The notes: generated by a model not told the origin, from the letters alone. 64,000 bases of DNA from Azohydromonas aeria (GCF_009760915.1 NZ_VIDQ01000033.1:1-64000), one strand, 5' to 3'. Shown: positions 17,095-26,171, counted from the first letter of the stretch. Translations and numbers: made by a program.

Positions 17095-18483
17095 TCACAC
17101 GCTCCAGACGCTGCGCATGGCCCTTTCGAAACGCCCGGCAATCGCGGCGCTGTGCGGGTGCAGCTGGTTGCGCACCACGAAGCGCCCGCCCACCACCGTG
17201 TCGCGCCAGTAGCGCCCCGGGCTGGAGAACACCAGCGCGTCGAGCAGCTGCGGCGCGGGCACGCCCAGCAGGCTGGAGTCGGCGGTGTCGATGACCAGCA
17301 GGTCCGCGCGCGCGCCTTCGACCAGCCCCCAGCGCTCGAAGCCGGCGGCGGCCGCGCCGCCCTGCTGCGCCATGGTCCACAGCCGCCCGGCGCCGGAGGT
17401 GCTGGGCGTGTTGGGCTTCACCGTGCCCTGGCGCTGCTGGCGCAGCAGGCGCTGGCCGTAGTCGAGCCAGCGCAGCTCCTCGCTCCAGCTGCGCGTGACC
17501 TGGCTGTCCGAGCCCAGCGCCACGGGCACGCCGGCCTCGATCCAGCGCGCCAGGTCGGCCAGGCCGTCGCCCAGGTTGGCCTCGCTGCTCGGGCACAGCA
17601 CCAGGCTGGCGCCGCTGCGCCCGATCGCCTGCACCTCGTCGTCGCCGACGTGCGTGGCATGCACCAGCGTCCAGTGCCGGCCCAGCAGGTCCTGCTGCGC
17701 CAGCCATTGCACGGGGGTGGTGCCCAGCGCCTCCTGGCAGGCCTGCACGTACTTGGCGTGCTCGGCGATCTGGATGTGCACGCGCTGCCCCGATCCGGCC
17801 GCGCGTGCGAGCTGCGCCAGCGCCTGCGGCGTCACGGCCGAGAGCGCGTGCACGCCCAGCCCGGCATGCAGCAGCGGCCGGCCGCTGCCGGCCAGCGCCT
17901 GCGCCTCGGCCAGGGTGCGCTCCAGGTCGCGGCCGAAGCGGCGCTGCGTCTCGGCCAGCGGCTGGCGCGAGTAGCCGGCGTGCTCGCGCAGCACCGGCAG
18001 CAGCGTCAGGCCGATGCCCGCCTCCTGCGCCGCGTCGGCCAGCGCCCAGGCCATGCGCTGCGGGTCGGGGTAGGGGCTGCCGTCGGGCTGCTGGTGCAGG
18101 TCGTGGAACTCGACCACGTGCGTGTAGCCGCCGCGCAGCAGCTCCACGTACAGGTGCGCGGCCACCGCCTGCAGCAGCTCCGGCGTGAGCCGCGCGGCGA
18201 CGTGGTCGCGCAGCGCGCGCCAGCTGTGCAGCCCGGCGCCGGGCGCGTCGAAGCGCTCGGCCAGACCGGCAAAGGCGCGGTGGAAGGCGTGGCTGTGCCC
18301 GTCCACGAGGCCCGGCAGCACGGCACCGGCCAGCGCCAGCGCGCCCGGCGGCGGCAGGCCGACCTGGGCGCGCACCTCGACCCAGCGCCCGTTCTCGTCA
18401 CTGCGCAACAGCACCTGCTCGGCCCAGCCGCCGGGCAGCCAGGCGCGCGGCGCCCACAGGTTGAGCGGCTCGACAGCGTTCAT
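17095..18483 (-). CDS. hutF: N-formimino-L-glutamate deiminase
   Basis: This 462-residue amidohydrolase carries the metal-binding start DGHSHAFHRAFAG, then VEFHDLH, HIQIAEH, HATHVGDDE and the metal Asp in GSDSQV. It fits HutF, which deiminates N-formimino-glutamate to N-formyl-glutamate and ammonia in the five-step histidine pathway; HutG then removes the formyl group. The N-terminus (LWAPRAWLPGGW) is typical. The start overlaps the hutG stop by ATGA, so the two are translationally coupled. It is the last gene of an asparaginase-hutG-hutF operon; hutH, hutU and hutI are not in the window. Confidence 0.92.
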   Translation of the reverse strand: MNAVEPLNLWAPRAWLPGGWAEQVLLRSDENGRWVEVRAQVGLPPPGALALAGAVLPGLVDGHSHAFHRAFAGLAERFDAPGAGLHSWRALRDHVAARLTPELLQAVAAHLYVELLRGGYTHVVEFHDLHQQPDGSPYPDPQRMAWALADAAQEAGIGLTLLPVLREHAGYSRQPLAETQRRFGRDLERTLAEAQALAGSGRPLLHAGLGVHALSAVTPQALAQLARAAGSGQRVHIQIAEHAKYVQACQEALGTTPVQWLAQQDLLGRHWTLVHATHVGDDEVQAIGRSGASLVLCPSSEANLGDGLADLARWIEAGVPVALGSDSQVTRSWSEELRWLDYGQRLLRQQRQGTVKPNTPSTSGAGRLWTMAQQGGAAAAGFERWGLVEGARADLLVIDTADSSLLGVPAPQLLDALVFSSPGRYWRDTVVGGRFVVRNQLHPHSAAIAGRFERAMRSVWSV

Positions 18484-19280
18484 TCCCTCGGTCTCCAGTC
18501 GATGAGCAGCTGCAGCAGCCGCCGCAGCAAAGGCTCGATGCCGGCGACGCGCGCGGCATCGAGCCGGTAGGGCGCGTCCTCGGCCATGTAGCAGCGCCAG
18601 CACATCTCCAGCTGCACCGCGTGAACGTTCTCGGCGGGGCGGCCGTAGTGGCGCGTGATGTAGCCGCCCTTGAAGCGGCCGTCGATGACATGGCTGTACG
18701 CGTCCTGGCTCTCCAGCAGCGCGGCCATCGCCTCGCGCAGCGACGCCGCGCAGCTGCCGCCGTCGGCCGTGCCCAGGTTGAGCGCGGGCAGCTCGCCCTC
18801 GAACAGCCAGGGCAGCTCGGACTTGATGCTGTGCCCGTCGAAGAGCACCGCGTGGCCGTGCAGCCCACGCAGCCGCTGCAGCTCCGCGCGCAGCGCGTCG
18901 TGGTAGGGCTGCCAGTAGCGCTCGATGCGGCGCTGCACCTCGGCGGCGTCGGGCTCCCGGCCGGGGCGGTACAGCGGCTCGCCGGTGAAGAAGCGCACCG
19001 GGCACAGCCCGGTGGTGTTGACGCCGGCATACATCGGCGTGTCCTCGCGCGGGCGGTTCAGGTCGATGAGGTAGCGGTTGAAGCGCGGCACCAGCACCGT
19101 GGCGCCGAGCTCGCGCGCGAAGGCGTAGAGCGGCTCCAGGTGCCAGTCGGTGTCCTCGACCTCCAGCGCACGCGGCACGTAGCGCGGCTGCTGGTCGGCC
19201 GGGATCTCGGTGCCCACGTGGGGCAGGCTCAGCAGCAGCGGCGTGGCGCCGCGCTGCAGCGTGTAGACGGGCTCGTTCAT
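18480..19280 (-). CDS. hutG: N-formylglutamate deformylase
   Basis: This 266-residue protein contains LLLSLPHVGTEIPADQ, the arginine/proline motif DLNRPREDTPMY, the histidine-containing DGHSIKSELPWL and TRHYGRP. These are landmarks of the N-formylglutamate amidohydrolase family (PF05013). It hydrolyses N-formyl-glutamate to glutamate and formate, the last step of the HutF/HutG route. It overlaps both neighbours by four bases (asparaginase upstream, hutF downstream). Cytoplasmic; no signal peptide. Confidence 0.92.
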   Translation of the reverse strand: MNEPVYTLQRGATPLLLSLPHVGTEIPADQQPRYVPRALEVEDTDWHLEPLYAFARELGATVLVPRFNRYLIDLNRPREDTPMYAGVNTTGLCPVRFFTGEPLYRPGREPDAAEVQRRIERYWQPYHDALRAELQRLRGLHGHAVLFDGHSIKSELPWLFEGELPALNLGTADGGSCAASLREAMAALLESQDAYSHVIDGRFKGGYITRHYGRPAENVHAVQLEMCWRCYMAEDAPYRLDAARVAGIEPLLRRLLQLLIDWRPRE

Positions 19281-20344
19281 CCCGGGAAACTCCCCTGCAC
19301 AGGCGCGGCCGCGCCCGCGGGCCGCAAGGTGTCGGTAGCACGCAGCGCGCCCACTTCCAGGCCGCGCCAGTTGGCGATGCGGCGCGGATTCCAGGCCTCC
19401 AGCGCCGCGGCCTCGGCCTGGTCCAGGCGCAGCAGCGCCTGCGCCAGCGCGGCCAGTGCCACCTCGGCGGCGCGGGCGGCGCCGTCGTCGATCTTGAGCG
19501 CCAGGCCCAGGCCGAGTTCCGGCAGCGCCGCGCAGTACATGCCCTCCGCCCCGACCTTGCAGCACAGCCGCGCGCCCAGCGCCTGCATCAGCAGCGTGTC
19601 GGTGCGCTCGCTGCCCGCAACCAGGAAGGGCTGCGCCGCGATGGCCGCGCGCAGCCGCCGCGCCGCGGCAGCGAGGTCGCCCGGCAGGCCCACGCCGGTG
19701 CCGGCACGGGCGAAGGCCAGCGCCAGGTGCCGCAGCGGGACGGCGTGGGCCGGGATCGAGCAGCCGTCGATGCCGCAAGGCGCGCGCGCCAGGTCGAAGC
19801 CGGTGGCCGTCTGCAGCGCGTGCTCGATCTCGCGCATGAGCGGGTGCCCGCGCCGCACGTAGCCGGCGACGAAGCCGCGCGCGTCGCGCCCGCCGGCCAG
19901 GTGCGCGCCCAGGCACAGGAAGCCGCTGTGCTTGCCCGAGCAGTTGTTGTGCAGCGCGCAGGGCTCGTGGCCGGCGGCGGCCAGGGCGCGCGCCGCGGGC
20001 TCGAAGTAGGGCCAGTGCGCGCCGCACTCCAGCGCCGACGCGTCGAGCCCGGCGCGCGCGAGCATGGCCTGCGCGGTGCGCACGTGGGCCTCCTCGCCGC
20101 CGTGCGAGGCGCAGGCCAGTGCCAGCGCCGCGTCGTCGAGGTGGAAGGCATCGGCCGCGCCGCTGGCCACCAGCGGCAGCGCCTGCAGCAGCTTCACGGC
20201 CGAGCGCGGAAACACGGGCGTGTCGATGTCGCCCACGCTCCAGCGCACGGCGCCGTCGGCATCGAGCACAGCGCAGGCGCCGCGGTGGCGCGACTCGGCC
20301 ACGCCGCCGCGCCAGGTTTCAACCAGGACCGGGTTCGAAGTCAT
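19277..20344 (-). CDS. L-asparaginase II family protein (PF06089 type)
   Basis: This 355-residue protein starts at an ATG with GGGGAGG upstream. Its sequence (VETWRGGVAESRHRGACAVL, FPRSAVKLLQALPLV, CASHGGEEAHV, HNNCSGKHSGFLCL, CGIDGCSIPAHA) matches the bacterial asparaginase II family represented by the Rhizobium etli enzyme, not the EcAII or Ntn type. It would convert asparagine to aspartate and ammonia. It is the first gene of an operon with hutG and hutF and overlaps hutG by ATGA, a physical coupling I would not expect from the histidine pathway alone. A related deamidase activity in histidine use cannot be excluded. Confidence 0.85.
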   Translation of the reverse strand: MTSNPVLVETWRGGVAESRHRGACAVLDADGAVRWSVGDIDTPVFPRSAVKLLQALPLVASGAADAFHLDDAALALACASHGGEEAHVRTAQAMLARAGLDASALECGAHWPYFEPAARALAAAGHEPCALHNNCSGKHSGFLCLGAHLAGGRDARGFVAGYVRRGHPLMREIEHALQTATGFDLARAPCGIDGCSIPAHAVPLRHLALAFARAGTGVGLPGDLAAAARRLRAAIAAQPFLVAGSERTDTLLMQALGARLCCKVGAEGMYCAALPELGLGLALKIDDGAARAAEVALAALAQALLRLDQAEAAALEAWNPRRIANWRGLEVGALRATDTLRPAGAAAPVQGSFPG

Positions 20345-20441
20345 CGTTCACGCCTCCCCAAAGGCCGCGCGCGGCCCGTGCGCAAGGATGCCGCAGCCCG
20401 GCATCGCGGGCCGGGCCGGCATGGCGCCGGGACGCAGCCGA

Positions 20442-20831
20442 TTACAGCGCGGCCTGCCCGTCCGCGCCGGCGCCCGCGCCCGGGGGCGAGGGCAGCCGGT
20501 ACAGGCGCAGCTGGTGGCACAGGTCGCGGATGTCCTGGTGCGCCTCCTCCAGTCCCGGGCGCAGCACGCGGCGCGCGTCGCCGTCGCGGCAGTCGGCCAG
20601 CTGCAGCGCCTGCTCGGTCAGCGCTTCGAGCTCGCGTAGCGCCGTGGCCACGCCGTCGTCACGGTTGCACAGGTGCGCCACGCGCGCCTGGCGCGACTGC
20701 TCGCCCAGCCGCTGCAGGCATTCGCGCAGCTCGCCGGCCACGCCGCGCACCACGGTGCTGGCCTGCGCGGCCTGGGTCAGCTCGTTCTCGATCTTGGAGA
20801 GGCGGCGGTAGATCTCGGTGTGAGCGTCCAT
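20442..20831 (-). CDS. Coiled-coil protein of unknown function
   Basis: This is a 129-residue cytoplasmic protein predicted to be nearly all helical: IYRRLSKIENELTQAAQAST, GELRECLQRLGEQSRQA, ALRELEALTEQALQLADC, AHQDIRDLCHQLRLYRL. A Pro/Gly-rich tail follows. No domain is recognised. The heptad-like first helix suggests a coiled-coil dimer. It is transcribed away from the tRNA-Gly cluster and stands alone. Confidence 0.6.
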   Translation of the reverse strand: MDAHTEIYRRLSKIENELTQAAQASTVVRGVAGELRECLQRLGEQSRQARVAHLCNRDDGVATALRELEALTEQALQLADCRDGDARRVLRPGLEEAHQDIRDLCHQLRLYRLPSPPGAGAGADGQAAL

Positions 20832-21131
20832 GGCGTCCCGATGAGGCAAGTCGCAGGAGGCGGCAAGCGCCGTGCCCAGCCAGGGCCGGGGCGATCCGGC
20901 CGCTTGGTTGCCCGGGCAACCGGATAGCGGCGCGCCGCGCGGCGTGGAGCATGCGCTTTTTTGGCGGCCTGGGCGAGAGGGCCGAAAAACTGTCATACAA
21001 TGCGCCCCACGCCAACGACGCAGCGATGCTTCAAAGGCTCAGTCAATGAGCCAGCGAATGCGCCCATCGCCGCGTCGGCCGTCAGCGGCTGCTGATGGAC
21101 ACTCCGGTTGCAGTGATGCGCCGAATCCCCT
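20832..21131. other. Intergenic region upstream of the tRNA-Gly cluster
   Basis: This 300-base gap probably holds the promoter for the tRNA cluster. TACAAT at 20996-21001 is a good -10-like box, but I see no convincing -35 at normal spacing. No coding frame in it has support. Confidence 0.35.
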
Positions 21132-21207
<76 letters not shown>

Positions 21208-21269
21208 TCGTGTCCGTGCAGTTGTCCGCCCGATGGCCACTTCGGTTGCAGCGATGCGCCGGATCCTTT

Positions 21270-21345
<76 letters not shown>

Positions 21346-21409
21346 TCGTGGTCCGCGCCGTGCCTTGGCCGAAGGCCCCTTCGTCCGCAGCGATGCGGCG
21401 AACCCTTTC

Positions 21410-21485
<76 letters not shown>

Positions 21486-21493
21486 GTTGCCCG

Positions 21494-21526
21494 AAGGCCG
21501 GCTCTCCGTGAGGAAGCCGGCCTTTT
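21494..21526 (+). terminator. Terminator of the tRNA-Gly cluster
   Basis: The 10-bp stem AAGGCCGGCT / AGCCGGCCTT, with an 11-base loop, is followed by TT. It lies nine bases after the third tRNA. Confidence 0.8.
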
Positions 21527-21616
21527 GCGTTGGGCCTTCGCGATGCCCCGGCGCCTCGCCTGGGAACGGTGCTTGCCGTGTCGGGGCGCACCGTCACTTC
21601 CCTTTCTGGAGCCGCC

Positions 21617-22780
21617 ATGTTGCGCCCGCATCCCCGACCCTCCTCGCGGCCCATGTCCGGCCGGCCCTGGCTGCTGGCCGCCCTGGGCCTGGGCCTGGGC
21701 GCGGCGCTGCTGGGCGCGCCCGCTGGCGCGGCCGACAAGGCCGACCCCAAGACCGGTACGACCTTCAAGGCCGACAAGGACATGGCCTCGGTGCTCGACG
21801 CGCTCGCGGGCCTGAACCCGAAGCCCATCGAGACGCTCACGCCCGAGGAGGCGCGGCGCCAGCCCACGCCGGCCGACGCGGTCAAGGCGGTGCTCAGGAT
21901 GAAGGGCCAGGAAACCGACCCGGCCCGGCTCGTGCCCGACGTCACGGCCGCGGACCGCACCGTGGCCGGCGCGGCCGGGCCGCTGCCCGCGCGCGTCTAC
22001 ACGCCCAAGGGCGCCGGCCCGTTCCCGGTGATCGTGTACTTCCACGGCGGCGGCTGGGTCATCGGCAGCAAGGAGGCCTACGACGGCGGCGCGCGCGCCA
22101 TGGCGGGCCAGGCCAAGGCCATCGTGGTCTCGGTGGACTACCGCCTCGCGCCCGAGCACAAGTTCCCGGCCCAGCACGACGACGCGCTGGCCGCGTACCG
22201 CTGGGTGTCGGAGCATGCGGCCGAACTCAATGGCGACCCCAAGCGCCTGGCGCTGGCCGGCGAGAGCGCCGGCGGCAACCTGGCGCTGTCCACCGCCGTG
22301 GCGGCGCGCACGGCCGGGCTGACGCCGCCGCAGGCCATCGTCGCCGTCTATCCCGTGGTGCAGCTCACCGACACCAACACGCCCTCGTACCGCGACAGCG
22401 CCAACGCCAAGCCGCTGAACAAGGCCATGATGGGCTGGTTCGGCCAGCACGTGTTCGCCTCGAAGGAGCAGATGCAGGACCCGCGCGTGGACCTGCTGCG
22501 CGCCGACCTGAGCGGGCTGCCGCCGGTGGCGCTGATCAACGCGCAGATCGACCCGCTGCGCAGCGACGGCGACCTGCTGGTGGAGGCGCTGAAGAAGGCC
22601 AACGTCTCGCACAAGCAGCAGGTCTTCAAGGGCGTGACGCACGAGTTCTACGGCATGACGCCGGTGGTGGGCAACGCCAAGTCGGCGCAGGGCTTCGCGG
22701 CCAAGGAGCTGCGCCACGCTTTCGAGCGCTCGCTGCGCACCTCCGACTCCAAGCCCACCGAGGCCAAGCTCAAGGAATGA
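21617..22780 (+). CDS. Exported alpha/beta-hydrolase esterase/lipase (HSL family)
   Basis: The chosen ATG gives a 387-residue protein with a signal peptide ending near AGAADKA (residue about 40). The hydrolase domain has the oxyanion motif HGGGWVIG, the nucleophile elbow GESAGGN (Ser in GxSxG), the acid in DPLRSDG and the catalytic His in THEFYG. This is the hormone-sensitive-lipase (acetyl-esterase) subfamily of esterases, acting on short- to medium-chain esters. Here it is probably periplasmic or secreted because of the signal peptide. An N-terminal Lys/Asp-rich stretch precedes the domain. The gene is convergent with HU across a shared terminator. Confidence 0.9.
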   Translation: MLRPHPRPSSRPMSGRPWLLAALGLGLGAALLGAPAGAADKADPKTGTTFKADKDMASVLDALAGLNPKPIETLTPEEARRQPTPADAVKAVLRMKGQETDPARLVPDVTAADRTVAGAAGPLPARVYTPKGAGPFPVIVYFHGGGWVIGSKEAYDGGARAMAGQAKAIVVSVDYRLAPEHKFPAQHDDALAAYRWVSEHAAELNGDPKRLALAGESAGGNLALSTAVAARTAGLTPPQAIVAVYPVVQLTDTNTPSYRDSANAKPLNKAMMGWFGQHVFASKEQMQDPRVDLLRADLSGLPPVALINAQIDPLRSDGDLLVEALKKANVSHKQQVFKGVTHEFYGMTPVVGNAKSAQGFAAKELRHAFERSLRTSDSKPTEAKLKE

Positions 22781-22800
22781 GCGCCTGATCCGGTAAACGA

Positions 22801-22824
22801 AAAAGCCCCGCATGGCGGGGCTTT
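22801..22824. terminator. Bidirectional terminator between lipase and HU genes
   Basis: GCCCCGC / GCGGGGC with a 3-base loop is flanked by AAAA on one side and TTT on the other, so it can stop both convergent transcripts. Confidence 0.85.
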
Positions 22825-22867
22825 CTCATGAGTGCCCTGCGCCGCGAGGGGCAGGGCCGGCTTGCAG

Positions 22868-23326
22868 TCAGGCCTTCTTGGCGGCGGCCTTCTTGGCCGG
22901 GGCCTTCTTCGCCGGCGCCTTGGCGGCGGCGGTCTTCACGGCGGCGGCCTTCTTGGCGGGAGCGGCGGCAGCCTTCTTGGCGGCGGCCTTCTTCGCCGGG
23001 GCCTTGGCGGCCTGCTTGGCGGCAGCCTTGTCGGCGCGGGCCTTGGCGAACTTCGGATCGACCAGGCCGGCCAGCGCGGTCGAGGGCGTGAACTTCACCA
23101 GCTTGCGCGCGGCGATCTTGATCTTGTCGCCGGTGCTGGGGTTGCGGCCCACGCGCGCGGCGCGCTGGCCCAGCTTGAAGCTGCCGAAGCCCGAGATCGC
23201 CACGGGCTTGCCCTTCTTGAGCTCGGTGCACAGCGCATCGATCACGGTGTCGAGCATGCGCGTGGCGGCAGCCTTGGAAAGTTCGTGCTTTTCAGCCACC
23301 AGGGCGGCGAGATCGTTGCGGTTCAT
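22868..23326 (-). CDS. HU-family DNA-binding protein with histone H1-like C-terminal tail
   Basis: This 152-residue protein is a fusion of a full HU core (residues 1-90) and a basic tail. The core has MNRNDLAALVAEKHELSK, ISGFGSFKLGQRAARVGRNP and the DNA-intercalating arm GRNPSTGDKIKI. Residues about 95-152 are a lysine/alanine/proline repeat (units such as PAKKAAAKK), like the tails of bacterial H1-like proteins. HU packs and bends DNA; tails of this kind add sequence-independent condensation and are common in betaproteobacteria. The repeats make length variation between strains likely. It is convergent with the lipase gene. Confidence 0.92.
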   Translation of the reverse strand: MNRNDLAALVAEKHELSKAAATRMLDTVIDALCTELKKGKPVAISGFGSFKLGQRAARVGRNPSTGDKIKIAARKLVKFTPSTALAGLVDPKFAKARADKAAAKQAAKAPAKKAAAKKAAAAPAKKAAAVKTAAAKAPAKKAPAKKAAAKKA

Positions 23327-23575
23327 GCGTCGGATGCGGGTTGGAAAGGCCCGATTGTGACATTGCGCGCGCATCGGCCCGCCGTGTCCCGAAGCTGGTT
23401 GCGCGTGCAATCAGGTGCCGCGCAAGCACGGTGCCCAGGCGCCTGCGCGCCGGCGCGGCCGCAAGCGGCCCCTGCCGGCGCGCGCTTTTGCCGGGCGCGC
23501 GCCGAAAACGCCCGTGGCCAGCGGGCAGGCGCGCCGCTTGCAGCGGCCTGTGCCTTCCTGACTGAAGGAGGCGCC

Positions 23576-23800
23576 ATGAGCCCCGCCGATCCCCCTGCCG
23601 ACTCCTCGTCCGCCCCGATCCCCGAAGGCATCAAGCCCGACGCCGCGCCCGACGCCACCGCCACGCCCGCGCCGGTGGACTGGTCCGAGGAGTCCACCGC
23701 GGGCGAGGAGGACCCGGGCGCCAGCCTCGACCTCGCGCTCGATCCGCCGCCGCAGCAGCCGCCCCCGGACTCGCTGCCGCCGGCGGCCCCGGCCCGCTGA
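23576..23800 (+). CDS. Small Pro/Ala/Asp-rich low-complexity protein
   Basis: This is a possible 74-residue acidic protein starting at an ATG with GAAGGAGG eight bases upstream, a strong ribosome site. The sequence is low complexity and probably disordered (DWSEESTAGEEDPGASLDLA, PPPQQPPPDSLPP). No family is recognised. The ribosome site is the main support for a real gene. Confidence 0.5.
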   Translation: MSPADPPADSSSAPIPEGIKPDAAPDATATPAPVDWSEESTAGEEDPGASLDLALDPPPQQPPPDSLPPAAPAR

Positions 23801-23947
23801 GCCGGCGTGCCCGCCATGGCCGCTGCGAGGCATGGCCGGCACGCCTGTTGCGTGGCACTGACATCTGCTTACCGGCGTGGTCGAAGGAAGCCATTGCGCG
23901 GGCCCGTAGGATGCGGGCCCTTCGATGTCATGCCACGGGAGTCTTGA

Positions 23948-25570
23948 ATGGGTTCGCCCAGCCACGAGGGCACTGCGGCCCTGGACAAGGCGCTGGATGT
24001 GCTCGACGCCATCGGCCACGCGCCGCAAGGCCTGAGCCAGGCCGAGCTGTCGGCGCGGCTGCAGCTGCCGCGCACCACGCTGTACCGGCTGCTGGCCGCG
24101 CTGGTGGCGCGCGACCTGGTGCGGCGCGACCCGCTGCGCCGCGTCTATGCGCTGGGGCTGCGCTGCTTCGAGTACGCGCGCGCGGCCTACGCCATGCCGG
24201 ACCTGGTGGCCGCGGCCGGGCTGGAGTTGCGCGCGCTGCGCGACCTCACCGGCGAGACCTCCTACCTGTGCGCGCTCGACGGCATGGAGACGCTGCTGCT
24301 GGAGCGCTGCGACGGCGCGCACGGCCAGCGCTCGGCCTCGGCGCTGGGCCAGCGCAAGCCGCTGCACTGCACCAGCCAGGGCAAGGCGATGCTGGCGGCG
24401 ATGCCGCCGGCGCAGCGCGACGCGCTGGTGCGCGAGCTGCCGCTGACGGCGGCGACACCCAACACCATCACCGACCGGCGCCGGCTGCAGGCCGAGCTCA
24501 AGCTCACGGCCGCGCGCGGCTGGGCGCTGGACGACGAGGAGATCGTGCCGGGCGTGCGCTGCGTGGGCGCGCCGATCCTGGACGACGAGGGGCGGCTGCG
24601 CGGTGCCATCAGCGTGGCCGGGCCGGCCTTCCGGCTTACGCGCGAGCGGCTGGAGCTGCTGGGCCCGGAGCTGGTGCAGGCCGCGCGCCGCGTGGGCGCG
24701 CAACTGCAGGCCGTGCGCGCCGTGCCCGCGCCGGGCGAGGCCGAGGCCGTGGCGGGCGAGCGTGCCTTTTGCGGGCGCTTTCCGCGCTGGTCCGCGCGCG
24801 GGCAGCGGCTGCTGTGGGCCGACACGCTGGCGCCGGCCGTGCACGCGCTGGGGGCGGACGGCGCCGACCGGGTGCTGGGCGACGCCGACGCGCCCATCGA
24901 GGCGCTGCTGCCGCACCGGCGCGGCGCGCTGCTGGCGCTGGCGGAAGGGTGGCTGCTGCTCGACGGTGACGGCGCGGCGCGGCCGCTGACCGGGCTGCCG
25001 CGGCGGCGGCTGCTGGCCGCGTGCGTGCGCGACGACGGCAGCCTGTGGGCCTGCGCCGCCGAGGGCGAGCGCTGGCGCGTGGCGCTGCTGCACCCGTCGG
25101 GCGAGCTCGGCGGCGGCTGGCTGCTGGGCGAGCCGGTGTGCGCGCTGGCCTGGGACGCGCAGGGCGCGCTGGTGGCCGCGGCGCCGGAATCGGGCACGCT
25201 GTACCGGCTGGAGGAGGGCGGCGCGGGAGGCGGCGTGCGCCGCCTGGCCACCGTGCCGCGGGCGTCGGGGCGGCTGTCCGGGCTGGCGCTGGATGCGGAA
25301 GGCGGCATCTGGACCGCGCTGCGCGAGGGCTGGAACGTGATGCGCTTTGCCGCGGACGGCAGCGTGGACCGGGTGCTGGGTCTGCCCGTGCCCAGCCCGA
25401 CGGACCTGGCCTTCGGCGGTCCGGGCCTGGACCAGCTCTACGTCACCAGCGCGCGCGACGGCGTGCCGCTGGAGGCGCTGGCCAACGCGCCGCTGTCGGG
25501 GCGGCTGTTCCGGCTGCAGCCGGGCGTGGCGGGGCTGGCGCTGGGCGAGCTGGACTGGCCGGTGGACTGA
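23948..25570 (+). CDS. IclR-type regulator fused to an SMP-30/gluconolactonase-like domain
   Basis: This 540-residue protein is about twice the usual IclR length. Residues about 8-70 are the IclR winged helix (ALDKALDVLDAIGHAPQGLS, LQLPRTTLYRLLAALVARDLV). Residues about 80-255 are the IclR effector domain (LGQRKPLHCTSQGKAMLAA, GVRCVGAPILDDEGRLRGAI). Residues about 270-540 form a beta-propeller of SMP-30/lactonase type (GLALDAEGGIWTALREGWNV, LYVTSARDG). At the position where active SMP-30 enzymes have a catalytic/metal Asp before Gly, this protein has Ser444, so the propeller is probably a ligand sensor, not an enzyme. The genes it controls are not obvious from the position. Confidence 0.85.
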   Translation: MGSPSHEGTAALDKALDVLDAIGHAPQGLSQAELSARLQLPRTTLYRLLAALVARDLVRRDPLRRVYALGLRCFEYARAAYAMPDLVAAAGLELRALRDLTGETSYLCALDGMETLLLERCDGAHGQRSASALGQRKPLHCTSQGKAMLAAMPPAQRDALVRELPLTAATPNTITDRRRLQAELKLTAARGWALDDEEIVPGVRCVGAPILDDEGRLRGAISVAGPAFRLTRERLELLGPELVQAARRVGAQLQAVRAVPAPGEAEAVAGERAFCGRFPRWSARGQRLLWADTLAPAVHALGADGADRVLGDADAPIEALLPHRRGALLALAEGWLLLDGDGAARPLTGLPRRRLLAACVRDDGSLWACAAEGERWRVALLHPSGELGGGWLLGEPVCALAWDAQGALVAAAPESGTLYRLEEGGAGGGVRRLATVPRASGRLSGLALDAEGGIWTALREGWNVMRFAADGSVDRVLGLPVPSPTDLAFGGPGLDQLYVTSARDGVPLEALANAPLSGRLFRLQPGVAGLALGELDWPVD

Positions 25571-25577
25571 TCAGGGG

Positions 25578-26135
25578 TCAGCCCAGCTTCACCCCGCGCC
25601 GCGCCGCCATGTCGCGGCCCATCGCGTCGCGCCGCGCGGCGCCGTCCTGGGCCGCGTCCTGCAGCGCCTGCGCCCCGGGAAACGCCAGCCCGTCCTCCAG
25701 TTCCAGGTGCCCGTCGTGCGCCCGCACGAAGGCGTCGGCCGCCGCGTCGAGCCCCGGCGGCACCTCGCCGCGCTGCAGCGCCTGCAGCAGCGGCTCCAGC
25801 GCCGCCCAGGTGGCGCGGATGCGCCCGTGGTCGGCCAGCATGCGTTGCGCGGCCTCGCGCAGCCGCGCATCGCCGCTGGCGCTCAGTACCGGCACGACGT
25901 GGCGCTCCTCGTCCTCGTGGTGCGCCGGGGCGGCCACGTTGAAATAGCGCGCCACGTCGCGCGCGGCGTCGCGGGCCTGCGCGTCGGTGCCGTGCGCAGC
26001 CACGTGCGCGGCCAGGCGCTGCAGCAGGTCCAGGCTGCGGCGCACCCGGTCATGGCAGGCGGCGAGCACCTCGAAGGGCGCGTCGAAGCCGGCGGCCGGG
26101 CTGTGCAGTCCGGGAAAAGAAGATGTATTGCGCAT
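25578..26135 (-). CDS. Hemerythrin HHE-domain protein
   Basis: This 185-residue protein is a four-helix bundle with hemerythrin-type metal ligands: CHDRVRRSLDLLQRLAAHV, YFNVAAPAHHEDEERHVVPV, MLADHGRI and VRAHDGHLELEDGLAFP. HHE proteins bind a di-iron centre and sense or carry O2, or handle NO or iron damage. It is divergent from a Crp/Fnr-type regulator, with an FNR-like box between them, which supports regulation by oxygen or NO. The start with MRNTSSFPGL was chosen because the longer frame reads into the regulator's promoter. Confidence 0.85.
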   Translation of the reverse strand: MRNTSSFPGLHSPAAGFDAPFEVLAACHDRVRRSLDLLQRLAAHVAAHGTDAQARDAARDVARYFNVAAPAHHEDEERHVVPVLSASGDARLREAAQRMLADHGRIRATWAALEPLLQALQRGEVPPGLDAAADAFVRAHDGHLELEDGLAFPGAQALQDAAQDGAARRDAMGRDMAARRGVKLG

Positions 26136-26171
26136 GCCGGAATTGTCATGCTGCACCCGCACAGGCGACGG

